Translations under genes and position numbers: made by a program
Origin: Wyeomyia smithii
Lineage: Eukaryota > Arthropoda > Insecta > Diptera > Culicidae
Length of the DNA: 64,000 nucleotides
Reading direction: 5' to 3'
Assembly: GCF_029784165.1 (NCBI RefSeq)
Contig: NC_073696.1
Coordinates: forward strand, 102,912,065-102,976,064
The notes under the pieces: generated by a model
Databases searched by the model: none
What the model saw: the letters and a program-made list of their open reading frames with translations, nothing else
What the model was told of the DNA's origin: nothing
Shown here: positions 11,751-23,664 of the stretch, piece by piece
Layout: every line of letters begins with the position of its first letter
Position numbering within the stretch: the first letter of the stretch is position 1

Positions 11751-12345
11751 CTAGTGAATGGTGTGACGGATGGTCACATTTTAACAGCAGCAGCAAACTT
11801 CCTGTTCCTGTCAGTGTCTCCAACCACTCAATAGGAATCGGTTTACACCTCAAATCATTCATTTTTCTATCGAACTAAAGACATGTAGGGTAAAGACCCC
11901 ACAATTCGCCCACTCACTAATCAACTAATTATTAACGGGGTTTGCTATTGAAGTATGCCAAATAATAATTTATTTTTTTTCGACTATTTCTTTTTTATAC
12001 TTAAGCACGGTTCTAAGAGTTGACATTATATTGCGAATAGTTTTTTACTAGCGGATGGTCGTATATTAGTAGCAGCATAGTTGCATACAATAACACTACA
12101 AACAAATTTGATCCAAATGTGATTGTTTATTAAAAATGCAAAAAAAAAGCTTTACACATATTTGAGCACGCCGATTTAAATTATGTCAAAATTTAGGTAT
12201 ATAAAAACTTCCTTACTTGGCTGGTAAACACGGATATGTATTAAATTTTTGTTGGGAAAAATGAATTTGATTCTCATCAATCGAAAAAAAAGTTATCGCA
12301 AAAACATGTTCGCGGCTGAATCGTGAACTAAGTTCGTTACTTTGA
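11751..12345. other. No supported gene
   Basis: AT-rich spacer between the DD37E element and a LINE block. I see no domain-bearing frame, inverted repeat or RNA-like fold here. Confidence 0.5.
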
Positions 12346-13390
12346 TTTTTATACTGATACGAATCCAGAATACGTCTTCACATCACTTGATCTCGAGCTA
12401 ATCTTCTTCTTCAATCGTCCCTAACACCCGCCAATCAGGCGTCCTCATCCACACCACACATCCAACGAGTATGGGGTACGACCTACGTCGGGCTCTTTGC
12501 TACGTGGCCAGTCCATTGTAGCCTGTCGTATTTTATCATCATGATAATTTCCGCATGGTAGTATGCTTGGTATACTTCGTGATTTATGCGCCTGCGCTAC
12601 ACTCCATTCTCCACTTCACGCCAAGTATTGAACGCAGAATTCTACAGTCGAAGACTCCAAATATTCTCTGGTCGACCAACACTCACTACAGCCTTCTTTA
12701 TGGCAACCGGTATCAGCGGGAAATTCATGATACCAGCGGGAAATTATGGTACCAACGGGAGAACCAGTGTCATGTAGAGTACAAATTTCGTGCGAACATG
12801 CATGCTGCGGTATCTCAACTGGCTACACGCAATGTTGAACAACAGATTCAAAAGCCCGTTACCTTACTCCAGATCGTCCACTATCCTAACGCATGACGAG
12901 AAACCGCCCAGGGTGGCACGAGCCGGCTTAATCTGTTTTGTTGGGAAACCGTGTTCAAGCACAATCTGCCATAATTCGTTGTGCTTAACTGAATCGTATG
13001 CTGCCTTGAAGTCTATGAACAGTTGATGAGTCTGCAAGTTTACTTCTCTGAACTTGTTGAGAATTTGACGCACGGTGAACGTTTGGTCTGTTGGTCGCCG
13101 TTCCCGGAACCACACTGATACTATCCAACAAGGATTCCTGTAACGGCCTCAGTCTATGAAACAGGATGCGGAATAGAAAATTGTTAGCTGTTTTGAGGAC
13201 CGTTATTCCTCGATAATTACTGTAAGCAAAGCCCTGGGGCTACATCTCTTCCGAGCCGATCGTTCAACAACACCACGAAACGTTGTTTACAACGCATGGC
13301 CACAAGTGTCTCTTCGGTTATCAAGTTCCTTTCCCTGTCATTGCACATGGTAGGAATTGGCACAGTCTGGTCACAGTGGTCTACCTTACT
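12346..13390 (-). mobile_element. RTE-like LINE fragment, rearranged (minus strand)
   Basis: This truncated copy lies next to the larger one at 13391-17570. From 12360 to 12560 it matches that element's C-terminal segment (the part encoding the RGRPRTRW-like tail). 12864-13115 encodes a reverse-transcriptase piece containing FTVRQILNKFRE and FIDFKAAYDSVKHNEL. About 13255-13380 matches the segment before the RT domain. Internal deletions join these parts. Two copies ending side by side suggest repeated insertion or a local duplication. No open frame spans more than one domain. Confidence 0.8.
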
Positions 13391-13419
13391 TACATTTCTT
13401 TTTTACGGCGACAGACCGA

Positions 13420-14278
13420 TTATCGATTCAATGCCGAATCCAGAATACGTCGCCATGTCACTCGGTCTTGGACTGCTATCCTCCTATCTCCCCTAACACC
13501 TATTTCGCGGGCATCCTCGTCGACAGCAAACATCCAACGGGTGCGAGGCCTACCTCGAAGTCGACGGCCTCTATCGGGATTTCTGCTAAATATAGTCTTC
13601 GCTGGTCGTTCTTCCGGCATTCTAGCTACATGCCCAGTCCACTGCAACCTGCCGTGTTTTATCCGCTCAACTATGAGTACACCTGGTACACATTATGGTT
13701 CTTGCGTCTGCGCCAAACACCATTTTCTAGTTTGCCGCCAAGGATTGAACGCAAAACCCTACGCTCAAAAACACCAAGAGCTCGCCGATCAGCCTCTTTC
13801 AACGTCCATGCTTCATGGCCGTAGAGGGCCACGGGAAGAATTAGTGTTTTGTAGAGTGCAAGTTTAGTACGGGTTTGCAGACTCCGGGCCTGGTTACGCA
13901 ATCCGTAGAAGGCCCTGTTTGCAGCTGCTTTCTGCCTTTTTATCTCACGGCTAACCTCGTTGTCACATATCACTGGTGTAATCACAGGTAAATAAATTCG
14001 TCGACTACTACAAAACTTTCCCCAGCTAACACCACCTCAGCACCAACAACCGTCGGACTACCACGCTCTCTATCAGCCACCATGTATTTCGTTTTGGCAG
14101 AGTTAATGAGGAGCCCTACTCTCGCAGCTTCCCTCCTGAGAGGTCTGAGGGCCTCTTCCACAGCTCTACGGTTGATACCAATGATGTCGATATCGTCCGC
14201 AAAACCGAGAAGCATGTGAGACTTCGTGATGATGGTTCCGCTTCTTTGCACGCCGGCCCTCCGTATGGCACCCTCCAA
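13420..14278 (-). pseudogene. RTE-like reverse transcriptase, C-terminal half
   Basis: From 14278 down to 13985 the protein has LGFADDIDIIG, the FADD catalytic box of reverse transcriptase, followed by AVEEALRPLRREAARVGL and a thumb-like region. From 13985 to 13671 it continues in another frame with EIKRQKAAANRAFYGLRNQ and ALYGHEAWTL. From 13647 to 13420 it ends with the tail TGHVARMPEERPAK. Frame changes near 13985 and 13660 break it. The enzyme would have copied element RNA into DNA at the nick. The catalytic FADD box is intact, but the fingers and palm upstream are missing. Confidence 0.88.
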
Positions 14279-14282
14279 TAAC

Positions 14283-15436
14283 TTTTATTGTTCGATGCCA
14301 GAAATTTCATGAACGTATACATACAAAAGAAGTGTGTTAAGGATATGTTTGGTTCACAACATTTATTTGATATGATAATACATATTAAAGAAATTACAAT
14401 GAAAACAAAAATATAATTCACAAAATGTCATAAAAAGTGATAAAATAAAAATCTTTCTGCGTGCTTCGGCTGACCACGAAAAAAAACTGTTCTCTCCTTG
14501 GTGCTGTTATCATACTTCGATAATAAAAGATAGGTCTGCTCTATTTCATTCAACTATGTGGCATATCTTTTAATGCAGTTGTTCTTTGTTCTATTACATT
14601 ATTTCCAAGGAACCGATAATCCTGTGCAACTGTAATGTATTCGAGCTTACTATTCATCTAGTTTCAAGTTATAAATCCCATAGTGATGAGTGTATAGATT
14701 TTAAAACATTTTGTATCTACTAATGAATTCTTCCAGATTTTTCGACTCAAATTTTAAAGATATGCATTTTGGGAAATGTACATCTAAGCAATGAACCTAG
14801 AAATATATTCACGTGAAAAGGTATTCGTCAAAAAGGGGTTACCAAATATTACCGCCGAAAAAAACTCAAAAACAAAACAAAAACGAAGAATACGTCCCAA
14901 AGGTGACCATTCTGTATCCACTTCTCACAAACCAATGGGCAGGTCTCGGCAGCCAAATTGTGTTTTGGACATATAAACGATACCTAACGAACATTTTGAT
15001 GCATTGCACTTACGTAAATTCGCTTAAGAACATTGTTGAATTGACAAGTGAAAATACATTGGTGATATCTATTTATATCAAAATGTACCTATTTCACCGT
15101 TGGCTCAGTCGTTAACAACACAATATAACATTCTTAAAACCACTAAAAGAGGCCCAACATTTCCTGTTTTTGGACCTCCATATCAAAAAACCACTTTGGA
15201 ATCCTTAAATTCTCTGAAAAGGGGTGAAATTGCACTTAACCTAATAGCATACTTCTTACAGCTGTTTAAAAGTGAAAACTATGCGCACTTCCAAGTCCCA
15301 CAGTAATAAATTCCTTCGTAATACAACACAATAATTGATGCCATTGTTAGCTACAGACTACAAAGGATGCTGAGAGGTGAAGAAATACCAAAATAATGAA
15401 ATTTAATTTTTGGCTTTATGATCTATGGGGAACCAC
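14283..15436. other. Unrelated insert/replacement inside the LINE
   Basis: The LINE coding text breaks off at both edges, between the RT beginning (ending near 15440) and the FADD part (starting near 14280). The intervening 1.15 kb is AT-rich and shows no domain I recognise. Its right edge reads CAGTGGTTCCCC on the minus strand, which resembles some hAT ends, but no matching left end or target duplication was found. About 450 nt of LINE sequence is also missing, so this was an insertion with deletion or a repair event. Confidence 0.5.
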
Positions 15437-16387
15437 TGTGAGATGGTGCGTCTGCAGGTTAAATTCTCGAAATTTATCGAGGATCTGACGCAGGGTAAAC
15501 ATTTGGTCCGTAGTGGAGCATCCCCCTTAAAAACCACATTGGTAATCGTCAACAAAGGTCTCCGACAACGGCCTCAGTCTATGGAACAGAATACGGGAGA
15601 GAATTTTGTAAACGGTGTTTAGATTGAACATATGAGACTTTCCAATCAGTCCGAGGGCAATTCTTCATCGGACCACACTCTCAGCATGATCCGGTGTAAA
15701 GCACGATACAGCTGTTCGCTCCCGACTTTGAAGAGTTCGGCGGGAATGCCGTCCTTCCCAGCTGCCTTGCAGTTTTTCAGCTCTTTCACTGCTTTCTTAA
15801 CCTCGTCCATGGATGTGGGTCCACAGCTTTGCTATCATCCTCAATCACCATTCTGCTTCTTTCGACTACGCTGTTTTCTTCACCATTCAACAGCACACTA
15901 AAGTGTTTCAACGCCTTGCCACCTCCGTTCTATCGGTAATCAGGTTTCCCTCCCTATCATTGCACATGACAGGGGCTGACATGTTCCGGTTCCTGATTCC
16001 ATTTATCTTCTTGTAGATGCTTCTCGCATCATGCCTAGAGAAGCAACCTTCCGCCTCCGTAAGAATCCGCTCCCAATGATGTCGTTTCTGCCGGCGATGG
16101 AGTCTTTTTTCAGCAGCTCTAGCTTCCCGGTATCTTTCTACGCTCTGACAAATGACAGCCTCAGCGTCAAACCACTCATTGGACGTGGTTGTTGCAGACG
16201 TACCCAACACTTCTCCCGCTGTGGTGCTGATTGCACTGTGGATATGCCTCCACTGTTCATTCAGGCTACCTCCAACTTGATCCTCGATCCGCTCATCAAC
16301 CTTCCGCAGGTATTCTGTAGCCACTTCTCTAGTTGATAGCCGCTGGATGTTCAACTGTATCCTCCTTGTCGTGCTGGATTTTAACAC
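15437..16387 (-). pseudogene. RTE-like LINE linker and reverse transcriptase N-terminus
   Basis: From 16387 to 15908 the open frame holds the linker between endonuclease and RT, including YREARAAEKRLHRRQKRHHW (basic, helical) and FSRHDARSIYKKINGIRNRN. The RT approach motif MCNDREGNLITDRTEVARR follows. From 15907 to 15437 the sequence continues through several frame shifts, with AGKDGIPAELFK-like text and the end of the fingers region (MFTLRQILDKFREFNLQTHH). The reading frame is lost repeatedly. Position and order match the other copies in this window at 30541-32342 and 28770-30125. Confidence 0.82.
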
Positions 16388-17172
16388 GTTGGATCCGAGT
16401 CAACGTTTGGTCCTCTAAACGACCTTACGTCTGTAATGTCTGAAAAGTGCCGACCTATCAGAACATGGTCGATCTGGGAGAAGGCCTCTCCATTTGGGTG
16501 TCTCCAGGTGTGCTTACGTATATTCCGGCGTGCAAAATAAGTGCAACAGATAGCCATATCTCTGGCTGCTGCGAAATTGACAAGCCTCAGGCCGTTGTCG
16601 TTCGTAGTAGAGTGGAGGCTTTCTCTACCAATCACGGGGCGAGAGAAGTTCTCCTGCCCGACCTGCGCATTTGCATCCCCGATGACGATTTTGATCTCGT
16701 GTCCTGGGCGCTCATTATACGTTTTTTCCAGGAGCTCATAGAACTCCTCTTTCTCTTCATCGGGTTTATCGTTGGTCGGTGCGTACACATTTATCAGGCT
16801 GTAGTTGAAAAATTTGCCCTTAATTCTCAACACGCATATACGGTCACGGATCGGCCTCCATCTAATGACACGCTTCATCTGTTTCCCTATGAGCACGAAA
16901 CCGACTCCCCTTTCTGCTTTCATGCCGCCACTGTAGTAGATGTGGTACTTGAATGAAGTGCCCGCAATAGGATCTACTGCCCGGAATTCGCGTTCTCCCG
17001 TTTTCGGCCACCTCACCACCTCCTGTATGGCAGCCACCTCGACATTCACCTTTTGCAGCTCTCTAGCCAGGATACCTGCACGTGCCGGTTCGAGTAGAGT
17101 CCTTACATTCCAAGTACCGAATTTCCAATAATCGTTGTGTTTTTTTCGTACGCCTAGGTCCATGCCGATCAT
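16381..17172 (-). pseudogene. RTE-like LINE apurinic endonuclease domain
   Basis: 263 codons encode an APE-type endonuclease that nicks target DNA to prime reverse transcription. Motifs in order are TWNVRTL near residue 19, the catalytic Glu in AAIQEVVRW, the VYAPTND strand, and the GD-N pair in IVIGDANAQVG. Near the end comes SQIDHVLIGRHFSDITDVR. The last catalytic motif should be SDH. Here it reads SDP followed by a stop, because about 55-60 bases are deleted at the junction with the following linker, so the catalytic His is lost. The upstream GTATTTATATATGG region belongs to the leader. The remainder of the domain is unusually well preserved. Confidence 0.88.
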
Positions 17173-17570
17173 TCTGTTCCGTATTTATATATGGATTGTT
17201 CGTGGTAATTTTACCTTCGGTAAGCTGCCTTACTAGGGCTGCGATAACTAGTCTCGCGACGAGGCTGCCGTCTTAGATATAGCTGGCGAGGCACCGAATT
17301 TCATAACTCAGCCGCCCGCTCCGGGTCAGACGCTGTTGTACGCCGCCCCTAACATGGGGATACAGCCGCGTACGATCCCCCTCCCAGTCAGCATACGACC
17401 ATAGTTTCCACCTGGGGTTGGTTACCCGATCTCCGCTAAGGTTACTCGTATCCCGGTCGGCACCTCGTGGAGGTTGGGATAGGAGTTGCTGGACAGAGGT
17501 GAATGACCACAATGGGGTCTCAAGTGACACGTGCCCAACCTTTTACCTACCACTCCGTTTACCACCTTAT

Positions 17571-18330
17571 ATAAAAAGCTTCACGTGTCGTGCCTAGAAG
17601 AGAAGCATACCTCCGCCTCCGCAAGAGATCATTCGCAGAGCTCGCGTTTCTTGAGTTGATGGATTCTCTTTTCTGGTCGTTCTAACTCTTGATAACTCTC
17701 CTTCATCCATCGTGCGAACACGGGCGGCCCGGTTTCTTTGTCCGTCACCTCTTGACACTCTACATCGAACTACATTCGTGTTGCAAGTATTTGGCGAGCC
17801 GGGCGCGTATCGTCCCTAGGTGAGATGGTGATCTAAGTCGACGTTTGAGCCTCGGAAGGACCGCACATCGATGACATCTGGTAAACGCCGACGTTCAATC
17901 AGGATATGTTCGGTTTAGAGCAGGCTTTGCCATTGGGTTAAAAGCAAAGCTTTGGTGCTACATTCCGTATCGGAGCTCGACCTTCTGTTTTATTTTACAC
18001 AGACTTCGCAGCCAACTGTTGAGTGTACACGACAATTGCGGGGCTGGCGCTACAATCCTACTGACACTAACAGTATTGACACTAACCCAACAATAACCCA
18101 ACAGCCGGTTTTTGTTGGGTTATTGCGGCAAAGTTTACCAGCCTCAGGGTTTTCCCATTATTGGAAGCTAGATCTGCTTCCGTCCAACCTGTCCTCGATA
18201 ATGATTTTTATATCACGTTTGGGCACTCTTCGTATATTTTATCGAGAAGCTCATAAATCTTCTCCTTCACGCCATCGGATATATCGTTTGTCGGTGCGTA
18301 TACCAGAGTTCGGAAAAAGTAACGGAGCTG
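17571..18330 (-). mobile_element. RTE-like LINE fragment (endonuclease part)
   Basis: Minus-strand reading recovers the same endonuclease family in broken frames. It includes DVIDVRSFRG-like text near 17850-17880 and YAPTND-like text with a KEKIYELLDK stretch near 18230-18305. There are many frame breaks and no full domain. Near 18080-18125 a short perfect inverted repeat (CAATAACCCAACA and its complement, 10-base loop) lies inside. It is inactive debris that follows the main copy in the same orientation. Confidence 0.75.
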
Positions 18331-19690
18331 TGTGAAGGCGAATAATTAGAGTGGGTAATTCAGAGTACAATAAATTCACCTTTATCATTTTATTCTATCC
18401 CTCATACAGCATGCTCTGACAAAGACTTTTTACCGTACCGATAGCGGTGTGAATCTCTGTTTGCGCTTGCTTGACTGAAGTCTCTGTTCAAAATTCTTCC
18501 GATTCGCCAGATTGATAGTTATTTTCCAATTCCTGGAGCTGAAATAACTATTAGCCATTGGTTTCATGTAAAATGGTTCTATAGTAACACTAATTTATAG
18601 AATCATGCTTCATCCTGTACAGCTCCCAATGCTTGCTGTAGCCTGACGAAACTAAATAAGCGCTATAAGTTTGATAACATTCATTACTTTCGTGTACGAA
18701 TGAACGGCAAAGCATGACAAAAAGTAACACCAGCCGAATCAGTAAAACGTTAAATTTGGGGTAAAGGTAACTACATTTAATTCAGTATTACTGCAAAGGG
18801 TGATAGTGCGTGCACACTTATGTCGTTTTCGTTTTTGCGGTGTAGCTAACCCGCGGACTACACTTTGTCCTATTGCTGTTTTTTTCTTCTTTTTCCGGAC
18901 TATCCCGGGCTACCCTTTTTCTGTCCTGGACAGTCCGCGAAAGAAACAGAGTGCAGTTTTGAAGACACCAACACATTCACACATGTGTCAAAATCAAAAA
19001 AAAAAATGTTTTAAAATCGGTTTGCTTTGATAATCGTTCTTCGCGTGTCAAACATCAGGTTGGATTTTATTTCGTTATTTTGTCATTTTCAGTAAATTGG
19101 CCAATTTTTCGTACAGTAGCACAAACGCGACAAAAAGACAATGGCGATAATGACCAAAACAAAAGTGACAGCTACCTCTGGCGTAATAGCACACCATTGC
19201 AACTGGTCGGAAAGTGTTTTTTTTTTTCAGCTGCAAATTGTAGTCCGGGACGGTATAGTCCTGCCGTAAAAACGAATTCGACATTAGCTTAACTTCAGGT
19301 ATATTCCAAGCATTGAATCTGAGATTTTGGAGCTCTGGCGTATACATAAAATAAGGCCTTAATTAAAAAATCTGTCCTTGATTCTCAAAACGCATAAACG
19401 GCCACCTTAAGGCCTCCACATGACGAAACCGAAAGCCTAGTTCACCTCTGTCGTCGCTACATCGTTCATGCGAACTTTCTAAATGGCCCTACAATTATTT
19501 TTTGCAACTCACAGGCTGCCCAAGCGTGCTGGTTCGAGTGAAGCTTGATGCATTTGAAAATTTGGTCGCACAAAATGGGACATTTCTTGGTCAAAAAAAA
19601 AACGTAAGAGAAATATTGAGATATCTCTTTGCAGTAAATTTTTTGACCTTCAACGGAAAAATACAGAAAAAAAATATTTGTCTGAGTTTC
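18331..19690. other. Non-coding spacer with small repeat pieces
   Basis: About 18800-18960 resembles 50960-51130, sharing GCGGTGTAGCTA and GGACTACACTTT, which marks a dispersed repeat. About 19374-19480 matches the endonuclease segment of the RTE-like LINE (minus strand, compare 16820-16920). The rest shows no supported feature. Confidence 0.5.
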
Positions 19691-21124
19691 AGATGAATTC
19701 ACGCACTTTTCGTTTTATACCGCCAATTTCTTCCACAATCTATGTAAATCAGTTGGTTCTATCGTTCTGCCACTTTTCTTCAGCTTGCTCTTGATTATCG
19801 GCCAAAGTTTTTCAATTGGACGCAAATCTGGGCGATTTGGTGGGTTAATAGCTTTTTCGATGATATCAATTCCATTCTCCTTGTACCAATCCATTACTTC
19901 CCGGCTGTAGTGTCAGCTAGTCAAGTCAGGCCAGAACTTCGCCGGACCGTCATGTGATTGGATGAACGGCAAGATCCGCTTTTGGAGGCACTGTTCCTTG
20001 TATACCTGGCTATTCATGGTTGTTTTTTCTGCCACAGTTGCAGTTCCCCTGCCACACCATCAGTTTCCGAGCGAACTTGTCAGCAAACACGAATTTAAAC
20101 CGTTTGGCGATATCACCTTAGCGCTTGGAAATATAGAGTTTTTGCTCTGGGAGCTGCGCGAAATTCATTTCCTGCATTAAATTTATTATACAGCATCCTA
20201 GCGCGGTGTTTTGCACCGAGATTCTGCTTGAGGGTTTTGTTGGGGTGCTTGCTGGCGTGGAACCGTACAAGACGCACCAGTTGGGTAAGATGGCCTACGC
20301 TATTAATTCCCCAAAATACTTACACATGTGGCTTTTTATGACGAAATTCATCGCTTTTCTCATAAAACCCCAGCTTCTCTACAGTTCTTAATGAAAAAGT
20401 GTGCCATAATGACTAAAATACTCGAAAAACTGTGCAATTGGCTGTGGCTCTGTCCAACATGTAACTATTCATGAATTTTATTTAAGCTTTTATGATTAAC
20501 TGACTAGTAAATAATACAAAAAACTATGGTTCCCCTAGCCTTTACACTTTTGGAGTTTATAATACTATGAGTATTTCAAATTATTTCACTAACTTTCATC
20601 AACTTTTACCTAAAAACAAACAAAACTAAAATTGGGGCAGAATGCACTATGAAGAGCTTGCAGGAGATTGCTTGACAACTGAGAGCATGTTCCATTATTT
20701 ATGATTTTACTTTCGAGACTTCAAGTGCTTCTGGCTTCGCGTGCTGATATCTGCTAGTGGCATATTAGCCTACTGCTTTGGAGCATACTGACCTTTGTTG
20801 TGGTGCGTTTTGGTCACGGGCTTGTTTGCCGGCAGTGGTAATTTTTACCAAAAAAGACAATGAAATCGAGTATTTTAAATTAAATTTCATGAACATGCAA
20901 TAAATAGATCCTACAATCTTCCTACTCGTTCAATGTCGCTTTGGAATGATTTGAAGCGCGGTAATTCGCGCAAATGCTTAACTGGTGCGTTTTGTACAAT
21001 CCTCCCCTACTGTACGATGCCGAGAACTTCTTAGCCAAATCGCGCAGGGTAATTCCAGAGTTCGTCCAAACTGCTCTTTTAATCGTAGCTACATGTCAAT
21101 CATTCCACTTCTGCGGTTGCTGTG
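19691..21124 (-). pseudogene. Second DD37E Tc1-type transposase, C-terminal and middle part
   Basis: Reading down the minus strand, 21100-20930 gives a second helix-turn-helix with TIKRAVWTNSGITLRDLAKK. Then 20400-20160 gives the linker, including NKTLKQNLGAKHRARMLYNK. From 20100 to 19700 it gives FKFVFADKFARKLMVWQG and the catalytic text FWPDLTS-HYSREVMDWYKE, then NPPNRPDLRPIEKLW. The Asp and Glu are separated by 37 residues. A stop codon replaces the Cys/Ala position in the second Asp motif, and other stops and frame shifts are frequent. The first Asp block is too decayed to locate. The N-terminus lies beyond a hAT-like insertion, at 23673-23835. Confidence 0.8.
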
Positions 21125-21132
21125 ATCAGCGC
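21125..21132. repeat. 8-bp target duplication, left
   Basis: ATCAGCGC directly precedes the hAT-like element and recurs exactly at 23665-23672 directly after it. Confidence 0.85.
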
Positions 21133-22448
21133 TAGTGCTGTGCGCCGACCAAATTATCGGCGGCTGCGGCGTAGAAAATATTTTGCCTCGGCGGCGGTCG
21201 GCGCGCCGGCGTGACGCCGTAGGTTTGATCGGTGGCGGCGGCGGCAGCGGCGGCGTGTATAGGCGTGCCACTAATTACCACTTCTAATATATTGAGTATA
21301 ATTTTTTATTTTGTGCCATTATGTTTGGATTTTGTTAGTTACTGTTACAATTAAAAAAACTTCGATCAGGATTCACAGAATGTCGAAACTCCAACAATAA
21401 GAAAATAATAGGCAAAGAAAATAAATAAAAAGTCAATGTGAAAATCATCTACGAACCAGCAATAAAAATATGACTCAATCGGTAATATGGAACGATTTTG
21501 GCTATTATTTAATTTTACGGAATTCAATTCTTAATTTTATTATTTTCTGAATTAATTCAGGCTTTCATTAAATTAAACGTCATTTTTGCTAAAAACACGA
21601 AAAGAATTATGTAAGCTTTTCAAGCATTTCTATTCAATAATCGTATCTTACAGATAGTATAGACCACAAGAATAAAGTCTGTGGAGGAGGACTAGTTATT
21701 TTTGATTCATCGTTTCCAAATTTTCATGTTTTTTCCGAATACTTTAATAAAAGCTTTATCTTGAAGAGGATCGTTACTTGTAAATGACGTCACAATCAAA
21801 GTTGGAGATGCTTGAGTGTTCTATAGACCTATTTACGTACGAATGTGTTAGTGCCACTCGTTGAGGAAAGTATTTACAAATCGCTTTTTTGTTTGCTATG
21901 CTATGTTTTAGTAGCTGGACAAATATTCAGTTGAGTACTTATTATAAGTTCTAAGCTCGTTTCTGAATGAATTTTTCATTCGTGATCAGGAATCGGGGGA
22001 AGCTGCTGAACATAATCGACCAAAAAGTGTAAAAAATGATAAAAAGTCGATGCAACGTGATGCGATGATTTACAGTTTGGAGGAAACAAAAGCAACTTTT
22101 CACCGGTTTACACGTTCACTAGTGTGCGTAGGTGAAAAGATAAGTGACTATCTATATAGAAAAAAAAACTTCGCCTTGTATTTTTGATTATTTTGATAAC
22201 CAGAACTATTTAAAACAATCTCTATTTCAGCACAATATTATCAAACATACAGTTAACGCAAGAGTTCACTCAGTAGAGTCGTGCATGGGTTCTTTTGATA
22301 GTTTTTCCAAGTTTTTCTACTTTAAGTAATTGTAACTTCTATTTTAATGAACTGAGCTCAATGATTATTAAACGCAGAAAAGTATGCTAAGGTCATGATT
22401 TATTGCAGTTGAATTCGTTGAGAAATTAAAAAAAAGTTCATATAACTA

Positions 22449-22754
22449 TTACAAAGGTGTTTGTTGGTTCCAGCTGGGGGCTACTTTGAACAGAAATCGA
22501 TAGGATTTTATACAGAAATACATTTTTGTAAGTAAATTATATTTCTTTTCAAAAGTATTCACATAAAGATCTTTTTTAGGCAATTCTTTTGGTTTTCTTT
22601 GCTGCGAATCGGAGAGCATGTTGTAGATAGTCTGCCGATTGCATTTGACGGACATATATCCGGTTTTAACTTTGTTGAGACATTCCTGCGAATGTGTACC
22701 TGAAACTATCGTATATTTCCTGGAACTACTGGCCTTTTGGTAGGTTCGTACCAT
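22449..22754 (-). pseudogene. Pipsqueak/pogo-type HTH protein remnant
   Basis: From the ATG at 22754 the protein begins MVRTYQKASSSRKYT. This is close to the opening of insect pogo/jerky-like proteins that carry an N-terminal HTH-psq DNA-binding domain. Around residues 20-50, ECLNKVKTGYMSVK followed by RQTIYNML fits the helix-turn-helix with part of the second helix lost. After a basic stretch (QQRKPKELPKK) the similarity ends, with no DDE catalytic domain. An inverted 15-base pair at 22478-22492 and 23118-23132 brackets it. It is probably a decayed transposase gene start. A domesticated or host origin is less likely because it sits inside a hAT-like insert. Confidence 0.45.
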
Positions 22755-23132
22755 TTTAGAACCTAGAGAGAAAGAGCTCAAACATAACCTTACAACATGG
22801 CTGACAACAAAAATCGAATGCCCACAATATTTTGCTAAAATCACAATTTTTTACTAAAATCTAATAAAACGGATGGCCAAATAAAAAAAGGGATCCAATT
22901 ATCGACTTATCAAAATAGTCAGCCAAAACAACGATTTTGGAACCGAAATTGACTTTCTTGCGGCTAATAAAACTGAATCCTGTTCTGAAAAGCACGAACG
23001 AACAATTTTTAAACACGGCTTATGCGGAATAGTGCAAAATACATTGTTTTGTCAACATGCCGAAAATATAGTACAAGGTAACAAGGAAATTTTGCTAAAA
23101 AAAAAACAAGAAAAATGTGTTCAAAGTAGCCC
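22478..23132. repeat. Element bounded by GGGCTACTTTGAACA inverted repeats
   Basis: GGGCTACTTTGAACA at 22478-22492 is matched exactly by its reverse complement at 23118-23132, enclosing the HTH remnant. This suggests a small DNA element nested in the hAT-like unit. No target duplication was recognised. Confidence 0.5.
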
Positions 23133-23664
23133 GGCATGTCAAAAGAATTCCTGCACGATAGTATTTAAGAAGTAATCTGAAATTTTTACCTAAATAGTTA
23201 ATGAAATCTTTGTGAAAGACTTTCCCAAATTTTTATTTCCGCATTACTTTCCGAACATTCGTTTGAAACAAAATAAGAGGTACACTATGACAAAAATATA
23301 AACATAAATTATGATGACCGAAAACAGATTCCAGAAGAAAACTGGCTCCGTGAAAATCATTGATCACGTGAGCCGTGTTGAATAAATTACATATTTTAAT
23401 TAGGAACAAAATAATATGAAGTCCTAACTCTTTGTTAAAGCTTAACACTCTTGATGTATCATGCTGCATCGAATAATAATCAAAAATTAGAATAATCTAC
23501 ACTCTGAGCATCGACATTGGCTGAAAGTCCTGGTATCTTCAGAATCAGGAAAAAAATCAGCTTACACAATCATTACCGGCGCGTAAAAAATTTGTTCGGC
23601 GGCGCGCAGACTCAAAATCCTCGGCGGCGTGGCTAAAAGTGTCTGCAGCGGCGGCGCAGGACTA

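Larger units (their letters stand above)
13391..17570 (-). mobile_element. RTE-like LINE, decayed, with a foreign segment in the RT domain
   Basis: Reading down the minus strand the order is as expected for an RTE-type non-LTR retrotransposon: a 5' leader (about 17170-17570), an apurinic endonuclease, a basic linker, reverse transcriptase, and a C-terminal tail with MQWTGHVARMPEERPAKT and RGRPRTRW. About 1.15 kb at 14283-15436 is unrelated and replaces the middle of the reverse transcriptase. A shared 5' leader occurs again at 23920-24262. Frame breaks occur in every domain, so the copy is inactive. RTE is the best clade guess from the endonuclease and tail. I could not build a tree. Confidence 0.85.
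21133..23664. mobile_element. hAT-like non-autonomous element inserted in a Tc1-type element
   Basis: The unit starts TAGTGCTGTGCGCCG and ends in the inverted form CGGCGCAGGACTA. A perfect 8-bp direct repeat, the hallmark of hAT insertion, flanks it. The first and last ~130 bases are very GC-rich with repeated GGCGGC/GCCGCC, while the core is AT-rich. Such subterminal motif clusters are normally where hAT transposases bind. No hAT transposase is recognisable inside. A broken pipsqueak-type HTH frame occurs at 22449-22754. On the minus strand the surrounding transposase reads through if the insert is removed. Confidence 0.85.

Noticed and set aside
13283..13867. Plus-strand open frames of up to 194 codons over the LINE
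   Set aside because: They are shadows of the minus-strand RTE-like coding sequence.
16447..16956. 169-codon plus-strand frame
   Set aside because: Antisense shadow of the LINE endonuclease.
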